64,000 nt of DNA from Lepidostoma basale (Eukaryota > Arthropoda > Insecta > Trichoptera > Lepidostomatidae): contig JAHDVF020000887.1 of the NCBI GenBank assembly GCA_022606425.2, positions 180,909 to 244,908 of the forward strand. The letters are read 5' to 3'. This document shows positions 35,499 through 45,624 of this stretch, piece by piece (position 1 is the stretch's first letter; the number at the start of each line of letters is the position of its first letter). The notes below the pieces were generated by a model. The model was not told where the DNA came from. It ran no database searches and saw nothing but the letters and a program-made list of their open reading frames with translations. Made by a program: the position numbers and the translations under genes.

Positions 35499-36781
35499 TT
35501 AGGTCCTTACATATGAAATTGGCGTTTTGTATGGGAGGAACATAAAGTTGTTTTTTTTTTAATATAATATATTTATTTAATCAAAGTATGTACCATTGCT
35601 ATCTATGCACTTTTGCCATCTCATAGGTAGTTCATCGATCCCTTTACTAAAAAACCATTCGGACGGGAATCAATAAAATCTTTGAAGTCGGTTTGGACTG
35701 CCCCATCGGAGTTGAATTTTTTCCCTTGCAAGAAGTTATCCAAATTTCGAAAAAAATAGTAATCTGTTGGGGCAAGGTCCGGAGAGTACGGTGGATGTCT
35801 TAGACATTCCAATTGAAGCTCTTCTAATTTGGTAGCCGTCTGTTGTGCAGTGTGTGGTCTAGCGTTATCATGAAGCAGCAGTGGCCTAGAGCAATTAACC
35901 AGCCTCGGTTGTTTAGCAGCTAGCTTTTCCATCATAGTTTGCAGTTGCTGACAATAGACATCTGCCGTAATCGTCTGGCCAGATTTAAGAAAGCTGTAGT
36001 GAACGACACCAGCACTAGTCCACCAAACGCTCACAAGTAACTTTTTTGGAGTCAATTTTCACTTGGGGCATGGTTTGGCTGATTCGGCAGGGTTCAGCCA
36101 TTGCGATGAGCGCTTCCGATTATCATACAGGATCCAATTTTCATCACAGGTAATGATTCGATTCAAAATCCCTTCATTATTGTGCCGGTTGAGTAATGCA
36201 ACGCAGCAGTCAACGCGCGTTTGTTGATTTGCTTCACTCAATTCGTGAGGTACCCACCTTTCAAGCTTTTTCACCTTCCAATTTGCTTCAAGTGGATTAA
36301 AACAGTTTTATCACTAACACCGCAGCCTGCAGCTAACTCGGACGTGGTTTGCGATGGATCCGCTTCCACAATAGCCTTCAATTCTTCATTATCAACTTGG
36401 TCTCCGGCCGTCCACGGGGCTTGTTCTGCAGGTCGAAATTTCCAGAACGAAAACGTTGGAACCAAAAACGCACTGTGTTTTCTTTTGCGGCACCGTCGCC
36501 ATACACATCATTAATCCTTCGAGCCGTTTCTGCAGCACTGGTGCCACGATGGAACTCGTACTCGTAAATAACGCGATATTTCAAGTTTTCCATTTTGTAA
36601 ACTGAGTGACGCAAAGAAAAAAACAATTGAGGAAAAAACAAATGAATTATAATTTTCAAAACACAAATACTTGAGTAAATAGCTGTATAAATTTGAATTT
36701 GGAATTCCTAACCAAAGAGACGATATTTGAGATCAAAGTTGCCAGTACGGCAAAACGCCAATTTCATATGTAAGGACCTAA
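35499..36781 (-). mobile_element. mariner transposon, cecropia subfamily, copy 1
   Basis: A complete but dead mariner of 1283 bp. It is bounded by terminal inverted repeats of about 31 bp (TTAGGTCCTTACATATGAAA at the left, its complement at the right) and by the TA duplication expected of Tc1/mariner elements (35497-35498 and 36782-36783). It contains one transposase gene on the minus strand. The copy at 50217-51445 has the same ends. It lies beside tRNA-Lys and the metalloproteinase exons, so it probably inserted in an intron or close downstream. Confidence 0.95.
35577..36593 (-). pseudogene. mariner transposase (copy 1, frameshifted)
   Basis: Cut-and-paste DNA transposase, about 340 codons when gaps are bridged. 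It starts at the MENLKYR methionine, matching copy 2. In order: a paired helix-turn-helix DNA-binding region (AAETARRINDVYG... and a second in the VDNEELKAIV segment), a GRPE motif, WVPHEL, the catalytic TCDE, HDNARPH, and HPPYSPDLAPTDYYFF. The second and third catalytic aspartates are 34 residues apart, the D34D signature of mariner. All three are kept. Lesions: a 1-base deletion near 36397, another near 36278, a TGA at 36059-36061 (a CGA-to-TGA change relative to copy 2), and a 1-base loss in the A run near 35651. Confidence 0.93.
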
Positions 36782-36934
36782 TATTATATTATTTAACTAT
36801 TATATAAAACTCCAAACATTTCATTATAATTATACAATTATCGTCAAATCTCGTGGCAAATTCAACCGAAAAAAATTATATATTGGTATGTTGCAAAAGA
36901 AAAAGTATTTACAAAATAAAATAATTAAATAGTG

Positions 36935-36942
36935 AAAAAAAA
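36935..36942 (-). terminator. Pol III terminator of tRNA-Lys
   Basis: Run of eight T on the minus strand, four bases after the tRNA-Lys 3' end; the normal RNA polymerase III stop signal. Confidence 0.8.
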
Positions 36943-36946
36943 GAGT

Positions 36947-37019
36947 CGCCCGAACAGGGACTTGAACCCTGGACCCTTGGATTAAAAGTCCAATGCTCTA
37001 CCGACTGAGCTATCCGGGC
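36947..37019 (-). tRNA. tRNA-Lys (anticodon TTT)
   Basis: A 73-nt cloverleaf with no intron. The acceptor stem GCCCGGA pairs with TTCGGGC. The D-arm region holds the A box TAGCTCAGTCGG. The anticodon loop is CTTTTAA on stem TTGGA/TCCAA. The T-arm B box is GGTTCAAGTCC. All helices pair, so it looks functional. It is on the same strand as, and about 350 bp downstream of, a metalloproteinase exon, apparently inside that gene's intron. Confidence 0.97.
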
Positions 37020-37371
37020 AGATACGCTGAGCGTCCGAGTTCGGTATTAGTATTTACAAAGCGTTGTTTTCTGAGTCATAAATTTCTATTTATGTTTTAT
37101 AAGAGAAAATTACCGTTAAAAAATTACAAATAATAATTAATTATTCATAAATATGTTAGTGTTTATTCCGCTAATTTTAAAAACGTTTAATACTTTTTTT
37201 ATTTATATATAAATAAGCTTATACTACTCGCCGCCATGACAGGTGGCGGTAATTTCGCCTCTAGCAAAGTTTAGAACCATTTTTATAAAAACCCCTGGGC
37301 CCGCTACCGCCCCCACCCACGGGAAGAGTAGAGAGGGAGTAGACCGAGGATAAAGGTTAGTTCCGTCCTAC

Positions 37372-37538
37372 CTCCACGTGAGATCCGTGTGGTTCCAGAC
37401 CGCGCCCTGCTGGACGAACCTCCTGGCCCTGGTGCCGTGGCCGGGCGCGGGCTGGTCGGGCATGCCACAGCGCGGCCTGCTCAGCAGCCACCGGGTCTCG
37501 GGGTCGATCTGCCCAGTCACGGGGATGTGACCGAACCT
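37372..37538 (-). CDS. Matrix metalloproteinase exon (cysteine switch)
   Basis: An internal exon of 167 bp, flanked on the minus strand by ...ATTTCCAG and GTAGGAC. It translates to RFGHIPVTGQIDPETRWLL, SRPRCGMPDQ, then a Gly/Arg-rich linker and VWNHTDLTWR. PRCGMPD is the cysteine switch of the matrix metalloproteinase propeptide, in which the Cys holds the catalytic zinc and keeps the enzyme latent. The VTGxID...T...L part completes the peptidoglycan-binding-like prodomain, and LTWR begins the catalytic domain. The Arg/Gly linker before VWN lies where activation cleavage occurs. The enzyme would be secreted or membrane-attached and act on extracellular matrix. Exon phases 0 and 2. The catalytic exon with HExxHxxGxxH was not found in the window. 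Confidence 0.88.
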
Positions 37539-37637
37539 CTGGAAATTGTGGAATTAACGAATTTCTGTAAATACATTATTTACTATCAACGTTGTAAGTT
37601 TAAGTAATCCCAATAAAAATAAAAAAATATAGCTAAC

Positions 37638-37739
37638 CTGTAAATTACTAATAGCCTCTCTCAGCTGATCCTCAGACCGTAGGTTGCCCGCTTCTGAATT
37701 ACTTTGTGGTAAGTAACCAAAATTTGAAAGATAGTTTTG
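37638..37739 (-). CDS. Matrix metalloproteinase exon (N-terminal prodomain)
   Basis: A 102-bp exon, phase 0 at both ends, with acceptor TTGTTGCAG and donor GTTAGC. Its 34 residues QNYLSNFGYLPQSNSEAGNL and RSEDQLREAISNLQ match the first helix and loop of the metalloproteinase prodomain (YLxxFGYL, then EDQLxxAIxxLQ). They join without a gap to RFGHIPVTG in the next exon at 37538. The intron between is only 99 bp. I cannot say which insect subfamily (Mmp1-, Mmp2- or Mmp3-like) this is without the catalytic and hemopexin parts. The signal-peptide exon must lie at higher coordinates. Confidence 0.88.
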
Positions 37740-38209
37740 CTGCAACAAGAGAAAAATAACGGATTAGTTGTTGAAAACACTTACTAAAATATATTATTAC
37801 ATTTTCATTCAAACTCATAATTCTAAATAAAAGTTCTGTTTAGTTTTAGCAGTAGCAAATATATGCACCCAGTGGTTATAATATGATGAAAACGGCGCTT
37901 TTGAAATTAGCATTTTATTATTATTAGTATGTATCTTATATAAAACCTATATTCTAATAATAATTAAAAGTATTTTGGCTCAGAAACTAAAGAATCAGGA
38001 TAAGCAAATATGTTTATACGTACTAATTTTTGAAATTACAGTTATGTTTATCGTTAAAACATCAAAGGTGTAAAAGTATGGCGGTAAAAAAATAATTACA
38101 ACCAATCGGCTTACCGGTAGGCGACCTGCTTCAATACAAAATACGAACAAGTTAAAACTTTTTAGTAAGCCGATGGGTAAATACAATTATATCAACCTCA
38201 CCCCGCAGG

Positions 38210-38300
38210 CCTTCGATAGCTCAGTTGGTAGAGCGGTGGACTGTAGAGGTTAATACACATTGTCATCCATAGGTCGCTGGTTCAAATCCGGCTCGAAGGA
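38210..38300 (+). tRNA. tRNA-Tyr (anticodon GTA) with 18-nt intron
   Basis: 91 nt including an intron at 38247-38264, directly after the base 3' of the anticodon (GTA at 38243-38245), the standard position in eukaryotic nuclear tRNA-Tyr. The acceptor stem CCTTCGA pairs with TCGAAGG. A box TAGCTCAGTTGG and B box GGTTCAAATCC are intact. The mature product is 73 nt. Spliced by the tRNA endonuclease and ligase. It is on the strand opposite to the metalloproteinase. Confidence 0.96.
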
Positions 38301-38304
38301 ATCA

Positions 38305-38310
38305 TTTTTT
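38305..38310 (+). terminator. Pol III terminator of tRNA-Tyr
   Basis: Six T residues starting five bases after the tRNA 3' end. Confidence 0.75.
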
Positions 38311-39127
38311 ATTTACTTTACTTTTTTTTACTTACGTTACTTTTTTACAAAACATAAAATTATGCTTTATTTTTTACAATAATCTCAAAAGTACTCAAAA
38401 AATAAAGACTTTTTGAATTTTACATCAATATGCTGCGTTAAAAATAATCATCGTGTATGTATATGGTTTTGCCGTAAGTTAATAGATGGCGCTAGTCTCG
38501 GGTGAGAAAAAACCGATATACGAAACGATGCAAGAAAATAACTAGTCTCGGCTAATGCGGTCTTTCGGAGATCCTTCTTTGGTTTCAAAGAGTATGATGA
38601 TTGGGTTTATTCTTGCTTATGTAAGAGGTCCGTCGCCCTGATTGTTACGACTTGGGCGGGCCAAAACCATCTGATTCTATGACCAAATCGGATCCTCTTT
38701 TTCAATAAAAATTAAGTAGCTTATTGTTAGCTAAGTTAGCTTTTCTTGTTTCCGAACGAAGCTGGAAAACTGCTAACTAAATATACATTAATTTATTTTT
38801 CTTGAGCCGCCACAATAATTAATTCGAAAGAAAAACCTCCGTTTTCCAGAAATTGTATTTTATAGTCTTGGTGAGGTCAAATGTAGCGAGAATATTTGTT
38901 TTAATTTTATAGAGTCTACACTACTTTTAATTATTATTGGCATTTCCGCTTATGTTTGCAAACTGAAGGTATTTCAGAAAAGTGGTTCTATGTTGCCTGA
39001 GAAGGTTTAGGTTTTTGAGTTATTATGTTTTACGTTATTTGACTTCAAATGGGAAAGTTTTTTAACCAAAAATTACGAAGCAAACGCGTTACTGTTTATA
39101 TATCCTAACTAATGGAGCAAAATACGA

Positions 39128-39215
39128 ATTTGACAATGCCTTAGTAAGACAAAACATGCCATTCCCATAAAACAAAATGAATCTTAAATATACGTCTTCA
39201 TTCGTATTATTTGGA
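39128..39215. mobile_element. MITE right-arm remnant
   Basis: TTTGACAATGCCTTAGTAAG, ACAAAACATGCCATTCCCAT, then a shortened outer arm (tacgtcttcattcgtatta). The left arm is absent. Confidence 0.6.
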
Positions 39216-39389
39216 AATTATGTATTTATTTATTGATATTATAATAAATATAAGAGTCACGCTTCGCTTACTCAGACGTGGTGAGAATCTGCGACCGGCT
39301 TTTATACAAAAATAAAGTTATTAGAATTCAACTCAATTTTAATGTTGGTAGCAATAATTTATGTGGAAGAGAAAATCGATGTGTTAAAT

Positions 39390-39605
39390 AAAGTAAATTC
39401 TATGGAGAGGATGGATCGCCATACTGCTCTGTCCTGATATACCTCTCAAGCTTCCTCTACGAAAGCGAGTAAGACCTAGAGAACCCTGCGAGACGAGATA
39501 ATGGCGGCAGGCCTCACTAGGAATGGCATTTGACATCAGGCGTAGGAGAATAGAATTTCGGGTGAAGAAGAATCCTCGAGACCCCATGCGCCATGGAGGT
39601 GTGAC
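39390..39605. mobile_element. Two joined retroelement fragments
   Basis: 39390-39475 is a minus-strand tail of the 8990/24113 family (gaggatggatcgccatactg, ctgtcctgatatacctctc). 39460-39605 on the plus strand may encode a decayed RT end (RTLRDEIMAAGLTRNGI...), but this second part is weak. Confidence 0.45.
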
Positions 39606-40324
39606 AAGACACGAACAAATAATAAATTCTATTCATACACGCTATATTACTAAACTGCTAAAAATATACCTTTTTATAATCATCTGATTTATTTTACCAG
39701 TTGTCAACCGGTTTCTGGACTATTAAAAATTCATAAAGGTCTTTATCACATTAAAGATCTTTCAATAAAATTATTTTAACTCGTACTTTAATGAGTTATT
39801 CTTTCTTGGGTGAATAAAGAATGGGGGATGGTTGAGTTTTTTGAAGTCCCGGAGTCCCATTATTGCGCTATTGGTTAATGATCCTAGCGCTTGTATAAAA
39901 AAATAAATGGTAACCATTCTTTATAAAATAAAAGGTTTCATTAAATTTTCCAAGGCAATGATTAGCGATCAGTATAAAATTCGTGTACTTTGATTACAGT
40001 TGAGAAATAAAATGACGGCATCTAAATTAGGAAATCGTTAGTAATCAACTCCGAACACGCGACACTATCATTAGAGCCGAGGGGAGGACTTGGAGGGCTG
40101 ATCTGGCTTCATCTTGTTTGGCAACTCTGCAAACAGTGCGCGGCGCATCCAGCCAGTCACTAAATCTCTTATCAAAGGGATATGTGAAACGTTGAACAAT
40201 CAACACAAGTCTATGTTTAAACCGCAATCACTCAAATACCCTAAATACGAGTATGTCAAATACGATATATTTTATCGTAGGTAGTATGTGAGGTAAATTT
40301 CGTCTTATGAAAACGTAAAAAAAA
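39606..40324. other. No gene seen
   Basis: AT-rich unique DNA. Nothing recognised. Confidence 0.4.
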
Positions 40325-40610
40325 AGTTGTTCCTTGAACCAGGATGTAAAACTCCATACTAAATACTTAACATTGTTAAAACCCAGTTTATTGGCAGATC
40401 TTCTGCGCGATGGTATAGCCAGATTAAGGAGAAGACTGAGGGAGACCTCTACTCGGCGATGCGAGCTGCGAAGAACAGAGAGGATTGAAGGCGTATTGTT
40501 TTAGCCACGGCAGCTACATAGATCACGGCCCTCAGTAATGAGGAAACGAAGAAGGAAGAAGAATTGATGACACCATCTGTTTTCTGAAATCTTCATTATA
40601 CTCGTATTTT
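40325..40610. mobile_element. MITE interrupted by a retroelement fragment
   Basis: 40325-40372 is the left end of the palindromic MITE (TTGTTCCTTGAACCAGGATG, aaaactccatactaaatactt). 40568-40610 resumes with the eroded outer block 'ccatctgttttctgaaatcttc'. Between them lies a plus-strand retroelement tail (40385-40555). Confidence 0.5.
40385..40555 (+). mobile_element. Non-LTR retrotransposon RT C-terminal fragment
   Basis: Reads SSARWYSQIKEKTEGDLYSA, then MRAAKNREDWRRIVLATAAT, then CTCAGTAATGAGGAAACGAA with an 'agaaggaagaagaa' tail. It is related to 10985-11190 (minus). This is the DR..WR block that ends many insect non-LTR RT frames. Confidence 0.65.
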
Positions 40611-40679
40611 ATTAGAGTAATATTTCACAATTTCTTAGAAAAATTTCATTGTAAATAATGAAAAAAATATATATAATTA

Positions 40680-40790
40680 TAATTACTTTTTGTTGTTTAC
40701 TTCTTGATTTAGTTTCGACGGGTCTGGCAGCTCATTGCCATCCACAAAATATTATTTATCAATGGACTTGAATGGATTTATTTAAACAAT
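40680..40790 (-). mobile_element. Decayed second-family hammerhead-like locus
   Basis: Contains gtttcgacgggtctggcag, ctcattgccatcc and a flank complementary to that of the 6570 motif. Core and stem are too damaged to fold convincingly. Confidence 0.35.
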
Positions 40791-42044
40791 CTACGCTCTT
40801 GGTATGGTAAGATTAAATATTAATAATACAACGCGATTTGATTTCTATACGTATGTTGTTTACGTGAAGTTATTACAAACCTGTTAAAATGATTAAAATT
40901 AAGGTTGTACGTCCATTCCTCAGTAAATACGGAGAAGGAATCTACGAGACTAGTGGTGTGTGGAGGGTAGAGATATGAGAAAAACTGGGAAAGAAAAAGC
41001 TGGACATGTCCCCCGGCGCGGGACGTGAGCGCGTGACATAAACAAAAGCCCTTAAATTGGCTTAAAGCAACAGAAAAAGGGGAAGAGCCCTTCGGGGAAG
41101 CCCCCGGGATGGAGGAGATACAAGGTGCAAGGGACTGGACCATTAATAACAATCTCGAAAAAGGATGACATAAAACAGACTACATTCCGCATGTAGCTCG
41201 TAGCCCGCTCGGACGGACTCGGCGCGGCGGAGGGAAATATTAAGCGGAGAAACGCCTCCTACACTCTTGAATCAGGGTTACAATTGTGCGGGTTTATTTA
41301 TGGCTGTAGACGGTGTGGATACATTATTTGGTAGCGGTACAAGTATTTGATAAATATCTATTGCAGATCTTAAACATGTTTCAATATTGAATATATAGCA
41401 TACGAACTTTTACTTCATCGCCACACTTTTATTTCTTTACCTACTCTTTCGCTTCCTCAACATTCATATGCACACGCAACAAAACATGGGATACTCTTTA
41501 TCTCTTAATTGGGTTTGACTCACAATGACTTCCACGCTAATATCTCCAACTTGTATACCATAGGTACACTTGCGACTTACAGCGCTCATGAGATGATAAG
41601 TTCATAAAAATGCCACTTTATAAATCATTCCATTTAATATTATGATTAGTACAAATTGTTAGAATAATATTCCCCGAGATATTGGTAAAGAGCCTCGCTC
41701 GTCATCGCGCGTTTTCGTTATTTTACACATACCTACATGTGGCATGTTTGTTATTCTTCATGTACTATTATAACTCAAGACAACCTTTCTACTCTTTCCG
41801 GAACCTTTTTAGTCACATAATATCTTATGTCCCCTTTATATGACTTCAAAGACGTCTTGTATTTAGTAAGCGCGGTGATTTTCAGTGATCAAAAAAATTA
41901 AACATAAAATTAACTTAAACGCATAAAATTTCGCAAAAAAATATTTTTTAACGTAATTAATTACATTTCTATTGATGACAGAGGTAGAAAAAAATAATCT
42001 TAGGATTAATATACACATTATTAAATGTAATTAATAATCCAAAA
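40791..42044. other. No gene seen
   Basis: A minus-strand open frame of 110 codons (40820-41152) is one of the longest unexplained in the window. It is Ser/Phe/Leu-rich and has no motif I recognise, and the opposite strand is purine-rich, so it may be compositional. A small GC-rich spot is at 41190-41240. Confidence 0.35.
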
Positions 42045-42160
42045 AACTAACTAACTAACCATCACGCCGTCTCCCCGAAAGGGTAAGCAGAAAGAATGGA
42101 CTGTCACATTTTAACCGATGCGGTACTCCATCCTTCTCTTTTCGCCCCGCGGGAGACGCG
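42045..42160 (-). mobile_element. Retroelement or SINE 3' tail, TTAG type
   Basis: Minus strand: ends in (TTAG)n complement 'ctaactaactaacc', then 'atcacgccgtctccccgaaa', 'gggtaagcagaaagaatgg' and a block ending 'cgggagacgcggtt'. A second copy is at 43130-43290 in the same orientation. The first part resembles the 24113 family tail; the rest differs, so this may be a SINE that borrowed that tail. Confidence 0.5.
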
Positions 42161-42337
42161 GTTAATTAATAATCCAATTTCCGTTAATAAGGATTTATCA
42201 TAATGATAATTATTTCAATTACTTATTGTATATTTTTCCGTAATTATTGAAAATAAAAGAAGATATTTAGGGTAATAACAATTGACACAAAATTTCTTTA
42301 TTGTTATATATTCCGTGGGCTTCCACCTCTGTTCAAC

Positions 42338-42380
42338 GTCGATCGGTTTCGGCAGCTTGCTGCCATCTTCTGGTGGCCGC
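42338..42380 (-). ncRNA. Hammerhead-like motif, second family
   Basis: Minus strand: CAGAAGA, hairpin GGCAGCAAGCTGCC, GAAA, ACCGATCG. GAAA and stem II are intact; position 4 of the core is A. Paired with an opposite-strand partner at 43401-43430. Confidence 0.45.
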
Positions 42381-42479
42381 CAGAAAAAAACAAGGTAAAG
42401 ATACAATTTTTTTTTTTCATTATTTAAAACGAACTTCTACCAAGAAATATCAATTAAAAATATTAGATATTAAGGGGTT

Positions 42480-43129
42480 GCGCCACCCTGAAATTTGGAA
42501 AAAATCAGAGGAACTCAAATGGAATCAGAAGACATCACAGCAACAATAGAATACATCATGTACGGTTCAGGAATCGCAGACTAAAAGTTATTTTTAAAAA
42601 ATATTTAAAGACGCTGACGTCCTGTTTTTTTTTCTCTTGATTTTTTCTCGAAACCACTTTTTTCAAAACGGTGTACACGATATCTCCCGATGTACTCAAC
42701 CGATTTGGTTGAATTTTACACCAGTTATTTTCCATAATATTATCTAAAATGTGACTTAGGCTTTTGTTGATTGGGTGTCTTGTTCGAAAGTTATAAAAAA
42801 TATATTGTTCAAAAGTTATAGAAATTTTGAGTTTTTTTTTTTCAAACAGCTGCCATTACTACAAAAAAAATCAATATCCCTACGTCACTTGATAGCTATT
42901 ACAATTCTTAATTAAAAACAATTTGTTTTTTTGATTTCAGACAATGCATTATAAAGAAATCATGTACACATTGTACACCATCAGCAAGGATTTTCAAAAC
43001 GGGGCTCTACAAATCGGCTTATATGTCCGCCATTATTTTTTCTTTCAAAATTTTATATTGTAATTGTTCATAAAAATACTATGTACATGTATTAAATAAA
43101 GATTATTTTATTTTATATATTATATAAAA
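42480..43129. other. Unassigned block inside an inverted pair
   Basis: Starts with 'aaggggttgcgccaccctg', whose complement-like partner 'ccaaggtggcgtaacccctt' lies at 43356-43375. The interior has T runs and 'cgatatctcccgatgtactc', without coding capacity. Probably the body of a non-autonomous element bounded by the two hammerhead-like motifs. Confidence 0.35.
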
Positions 43130-43290
43130 AAAACTAACTTACCATCACGCCGTTTCCCCGAAAGGGTAGACAGAAAGAATGAACTGCAACACTTTAATCG
43201 ATGCTGCACTCCATTCTTCTCTTTTCGCCAACGCGAGAGACGCGGTGTGATGGGTTGCGAACCTCATCGCCACCAATAGGCATCTCCCAA
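43130..43290 (-). mobile_element. Retroelement or SINE 3' tail, second copy
   Basis: Same family as 42045-42160: 'ctaacttaccatcacgccg', 'tttccccgaaagggtagaca', 'gaaagaatgaactgc', 'cgcgagagacgcggtg'. It continues about 30 bp further ('tgggttgcgaacctcatcgc'). Confidence 0.5.
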
Positions 43291-43400
43291 AATATTATTA
43301 TATATAATGGCTGTGTTAAAAAATGTTTATTTTTATACCTATTTTTCCGAAAGCCAAGGTGGCGTAACCCCTTAATTAACCCATTCTACTTTTCTTGCAA

Positions 43401-43430
43401 TTAGACGATGGCAGTGAACCGCCGAAACCT
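43401..43430 (+). ncRNA. Hammerhead-like motif, second family, decayed
   Basis: Plus strand: TAGACGA core remnant, GGC...GCC weak stem II, GAAA, ACC. Opposite in orientation to 42338-42380, so the two face outward like the Penelope pair at 56296 and 58456. Confidence 0.3.
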
Positions 43431-45359
43431 TTTAGAATTAATATAAAAGCAATTATAATAAACCTGAATTAATTAAAAATAACAAGTAATATTATAAAAA
43501 AATATAGGAAAGAATTTTGAATTTATGAATAAAATATGGTATTTAATAATATTTCTTTCGTAGTGGTATATTTTTAAATAATATAGGTATTATAAGTAAT
43601 AGTATATTAAAGTAAATAATAATCATAAAATCCGGTCTAGGAATCTCCAAGAACACTTTGAGTAGTTTAGTACCGACATCTGTGATCCGATAGACCAACT
43701 GACTAAATTTGCGTACTGTTTGTAATTGGATGTAACATAGTGTCATTTGCTACGAACGCAACAAACTAAGGTCTTTATTTTACTTTTGTCTAACAACAAG
43801 TCAATCAATCCAGTTTATTTTCAATCAAATAATATAATAAGAAAATAGCAGCTCGAGCACACTAATTAAGTAATTTGATTTAAGGAACGTGACGCTAGAT
43901 GTCAGCACCAGTAATCAATTTTATTAGACTTGTTTTTTATGATTTTCTAGCATACAGAGGCCGTTCAGGTTTTTGCGTCTATTGCGGTGGTAAGAGGTAG
44001 CAGAATTATATTTAACTATATTAGTATTATTACGTGCAGATATATTTTAAAACCATTCGATATTCTTGCATATATTTTTTATTTTTTAAAAATCACAAAT
44101 CACTCATCACAATATGTTAGAGTTTAATTATTATAAACTTAACTGGTGCTTGCAATCAGATATGTTTAATCTTTCCCATTTTAAATTGATTTAATCTGTT
44201 AACGAGAGACTTCAATACAAAATGTACTATAAGGTTCACTTTCATCGGTTAATTCGGTAATGGGCAACATTAACGACGTATTATTATATTATTATTGTCA
44301 CGTGGTCGTGAACAATTACTCGAATATCAACAGAATATTGACCTCTTTATTCCCCCAAACAATAGAGAATTCGCAAATTCACTATTGCTTCATCTGAAAA
44401 GATCCACTTCGGATAGCATCTTGTTAACCCATAAGACAAATCACTCCACGACAGGAGTGATTTGAAATACTTTAGTGTGGCAACTAGGGACACATGATAA
44501 GACAAGCCCCCATGCTCTGCCATAGCTGAAGGAAACATAACGATTTAATTCTCTAGGTATTCCAGGATAATAAATACCCAGCCTTTAAAAAACATACTTA
44601 TCTTTCAACGCGAAACTAAATCAAAGAGACGCCCCAATAACAAAATACATATTCAATAGTACCAGCGCCAGCGGTCGCACAGTCTATGACGTAGATTAAA
44701 ACACGTTTCTTCCTATACCTACACCTACACCCTCCTGTATCTTCCCAAGAGTTCGAAATGTTAATTTTAAACTTTCCGATTTTGCATAATTCGATGTTTA
44801 TCTAATTCAAAACAATTTAACCCTGGAGATCGTGGTGGGAAAAGGATTTAACTAATGATTTGGTTTTTGTGTGCCATACACAATACAATATCTATGAATA
44901 TTGAGTTGTATTGTATCTACTAAAAACAGCTGATAGAATCAAATGAATGCATTTCATTTGAACCACTCATTGTTCAAACCACAACAATGAGAAGCAACTC
45001 TGAAAAACAAACTAACTTTACTTTCATTCCACCAGGGGGTGTGCATGTATTATATTATATTTATATAGGCTTTAACACTGTACAGGGTATAATATACATG
45101 ATGTAGGCATATGTAACTTTATATATTATTTCTTCTATGTTCGTCATACTTTGTGTTGTGGATGTTTTATTGGTCTTTTTCCTTTTAAAAATAATAAAAA
45201 GCTTTAGACCATTCCCAAAAGATATTTTATGATTAACTTATAACAAAATAATTTTCATGGACCGCTCACGCTGTATAGTCAGGAGTGTATAACATATTGT
45301 ATTATGTACATATGAGCAGGTGTTTATTATTTGTTTGTCATAGCTTTCATATGTTTTAC
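43431..45359. other. No gene seen
   Basis: AT-rich unique DNA. Open frames up to 67 codons match nothing known to me. If the metalloproteinase start exon lies upstream, this is intron. Confidence 0.35.
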
Positions 45360-45497
45360 CTTGAGCAATGAAGCGTTTGTGTCGCCAGTGGCCACGGGGC
45401 GCGGCTGCAGGTGGCGCGGGCGAGGGGTGGCTTGAGGGAGAGTACCAACAGAGTTAGTTATTCGGGGGTGATTGGTGGGGCAAGTGACACCGTGATC
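45360..45497 (-). CDS. Candidate exon, Pro/Thr-rich (uncertain)
   Basis: A 138-bp stretch open only in the frame that keeps phase 0 at both ends. Minus-strand acceptor CTGCCACCAG, donor AAG|GTAAAAC. The 46 residues run from DHGVTCPTNHPRITN to ATGDTNASLLK and are rich in Pro, Thr and Arg. It is GC-richer than its surroundings and has the right strand, order and phase to be an upstream exon of the metalloproteinase. But it carries no signal peptide or family motif, and splice-like sites occur by chance. Low confidence. Confidence 0.25.
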
Positions 45498-45624
45498 CTG
45501 GTGGCAGAATAAATCCAATGACAGATCCTTCCTGCACGAGTATAGTCTCGTTAAACTATCATAGAAAGCTCTCTATGATTCAATATGTTGTTTTAAAATA
45601 CTTTGTATAATCCGAGTTCATATT

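Larger units (their letters stand above)
37740..39127. other. Metalloproteinase intron or upstream DNA
   Basis: Apart from tRNA-Tyr, AT-rich sequence without recognisable coding. It is upstream of the first visible prodomain exon and so is probably an intron of that gene, because that exon does not contain the start codon. Confidence 0.45.

Noticed and set aside
37389..37607. 72-codon plus-strand frame rich in Pro and Gly
   Set aside because: Antisense shadow of the metalloproteinase cysteine-switch exon.
40820..41152. 110-codon minus-strand open frame
   Set aside because: No recognisable motif, skewed composition and no splice or promoter context; not called as a gene.
44347..44538. 63-codon minus-strand frame as an upstream exon
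   Set aside because: No prodomain or signal-peptide features and no consistent splice sites.
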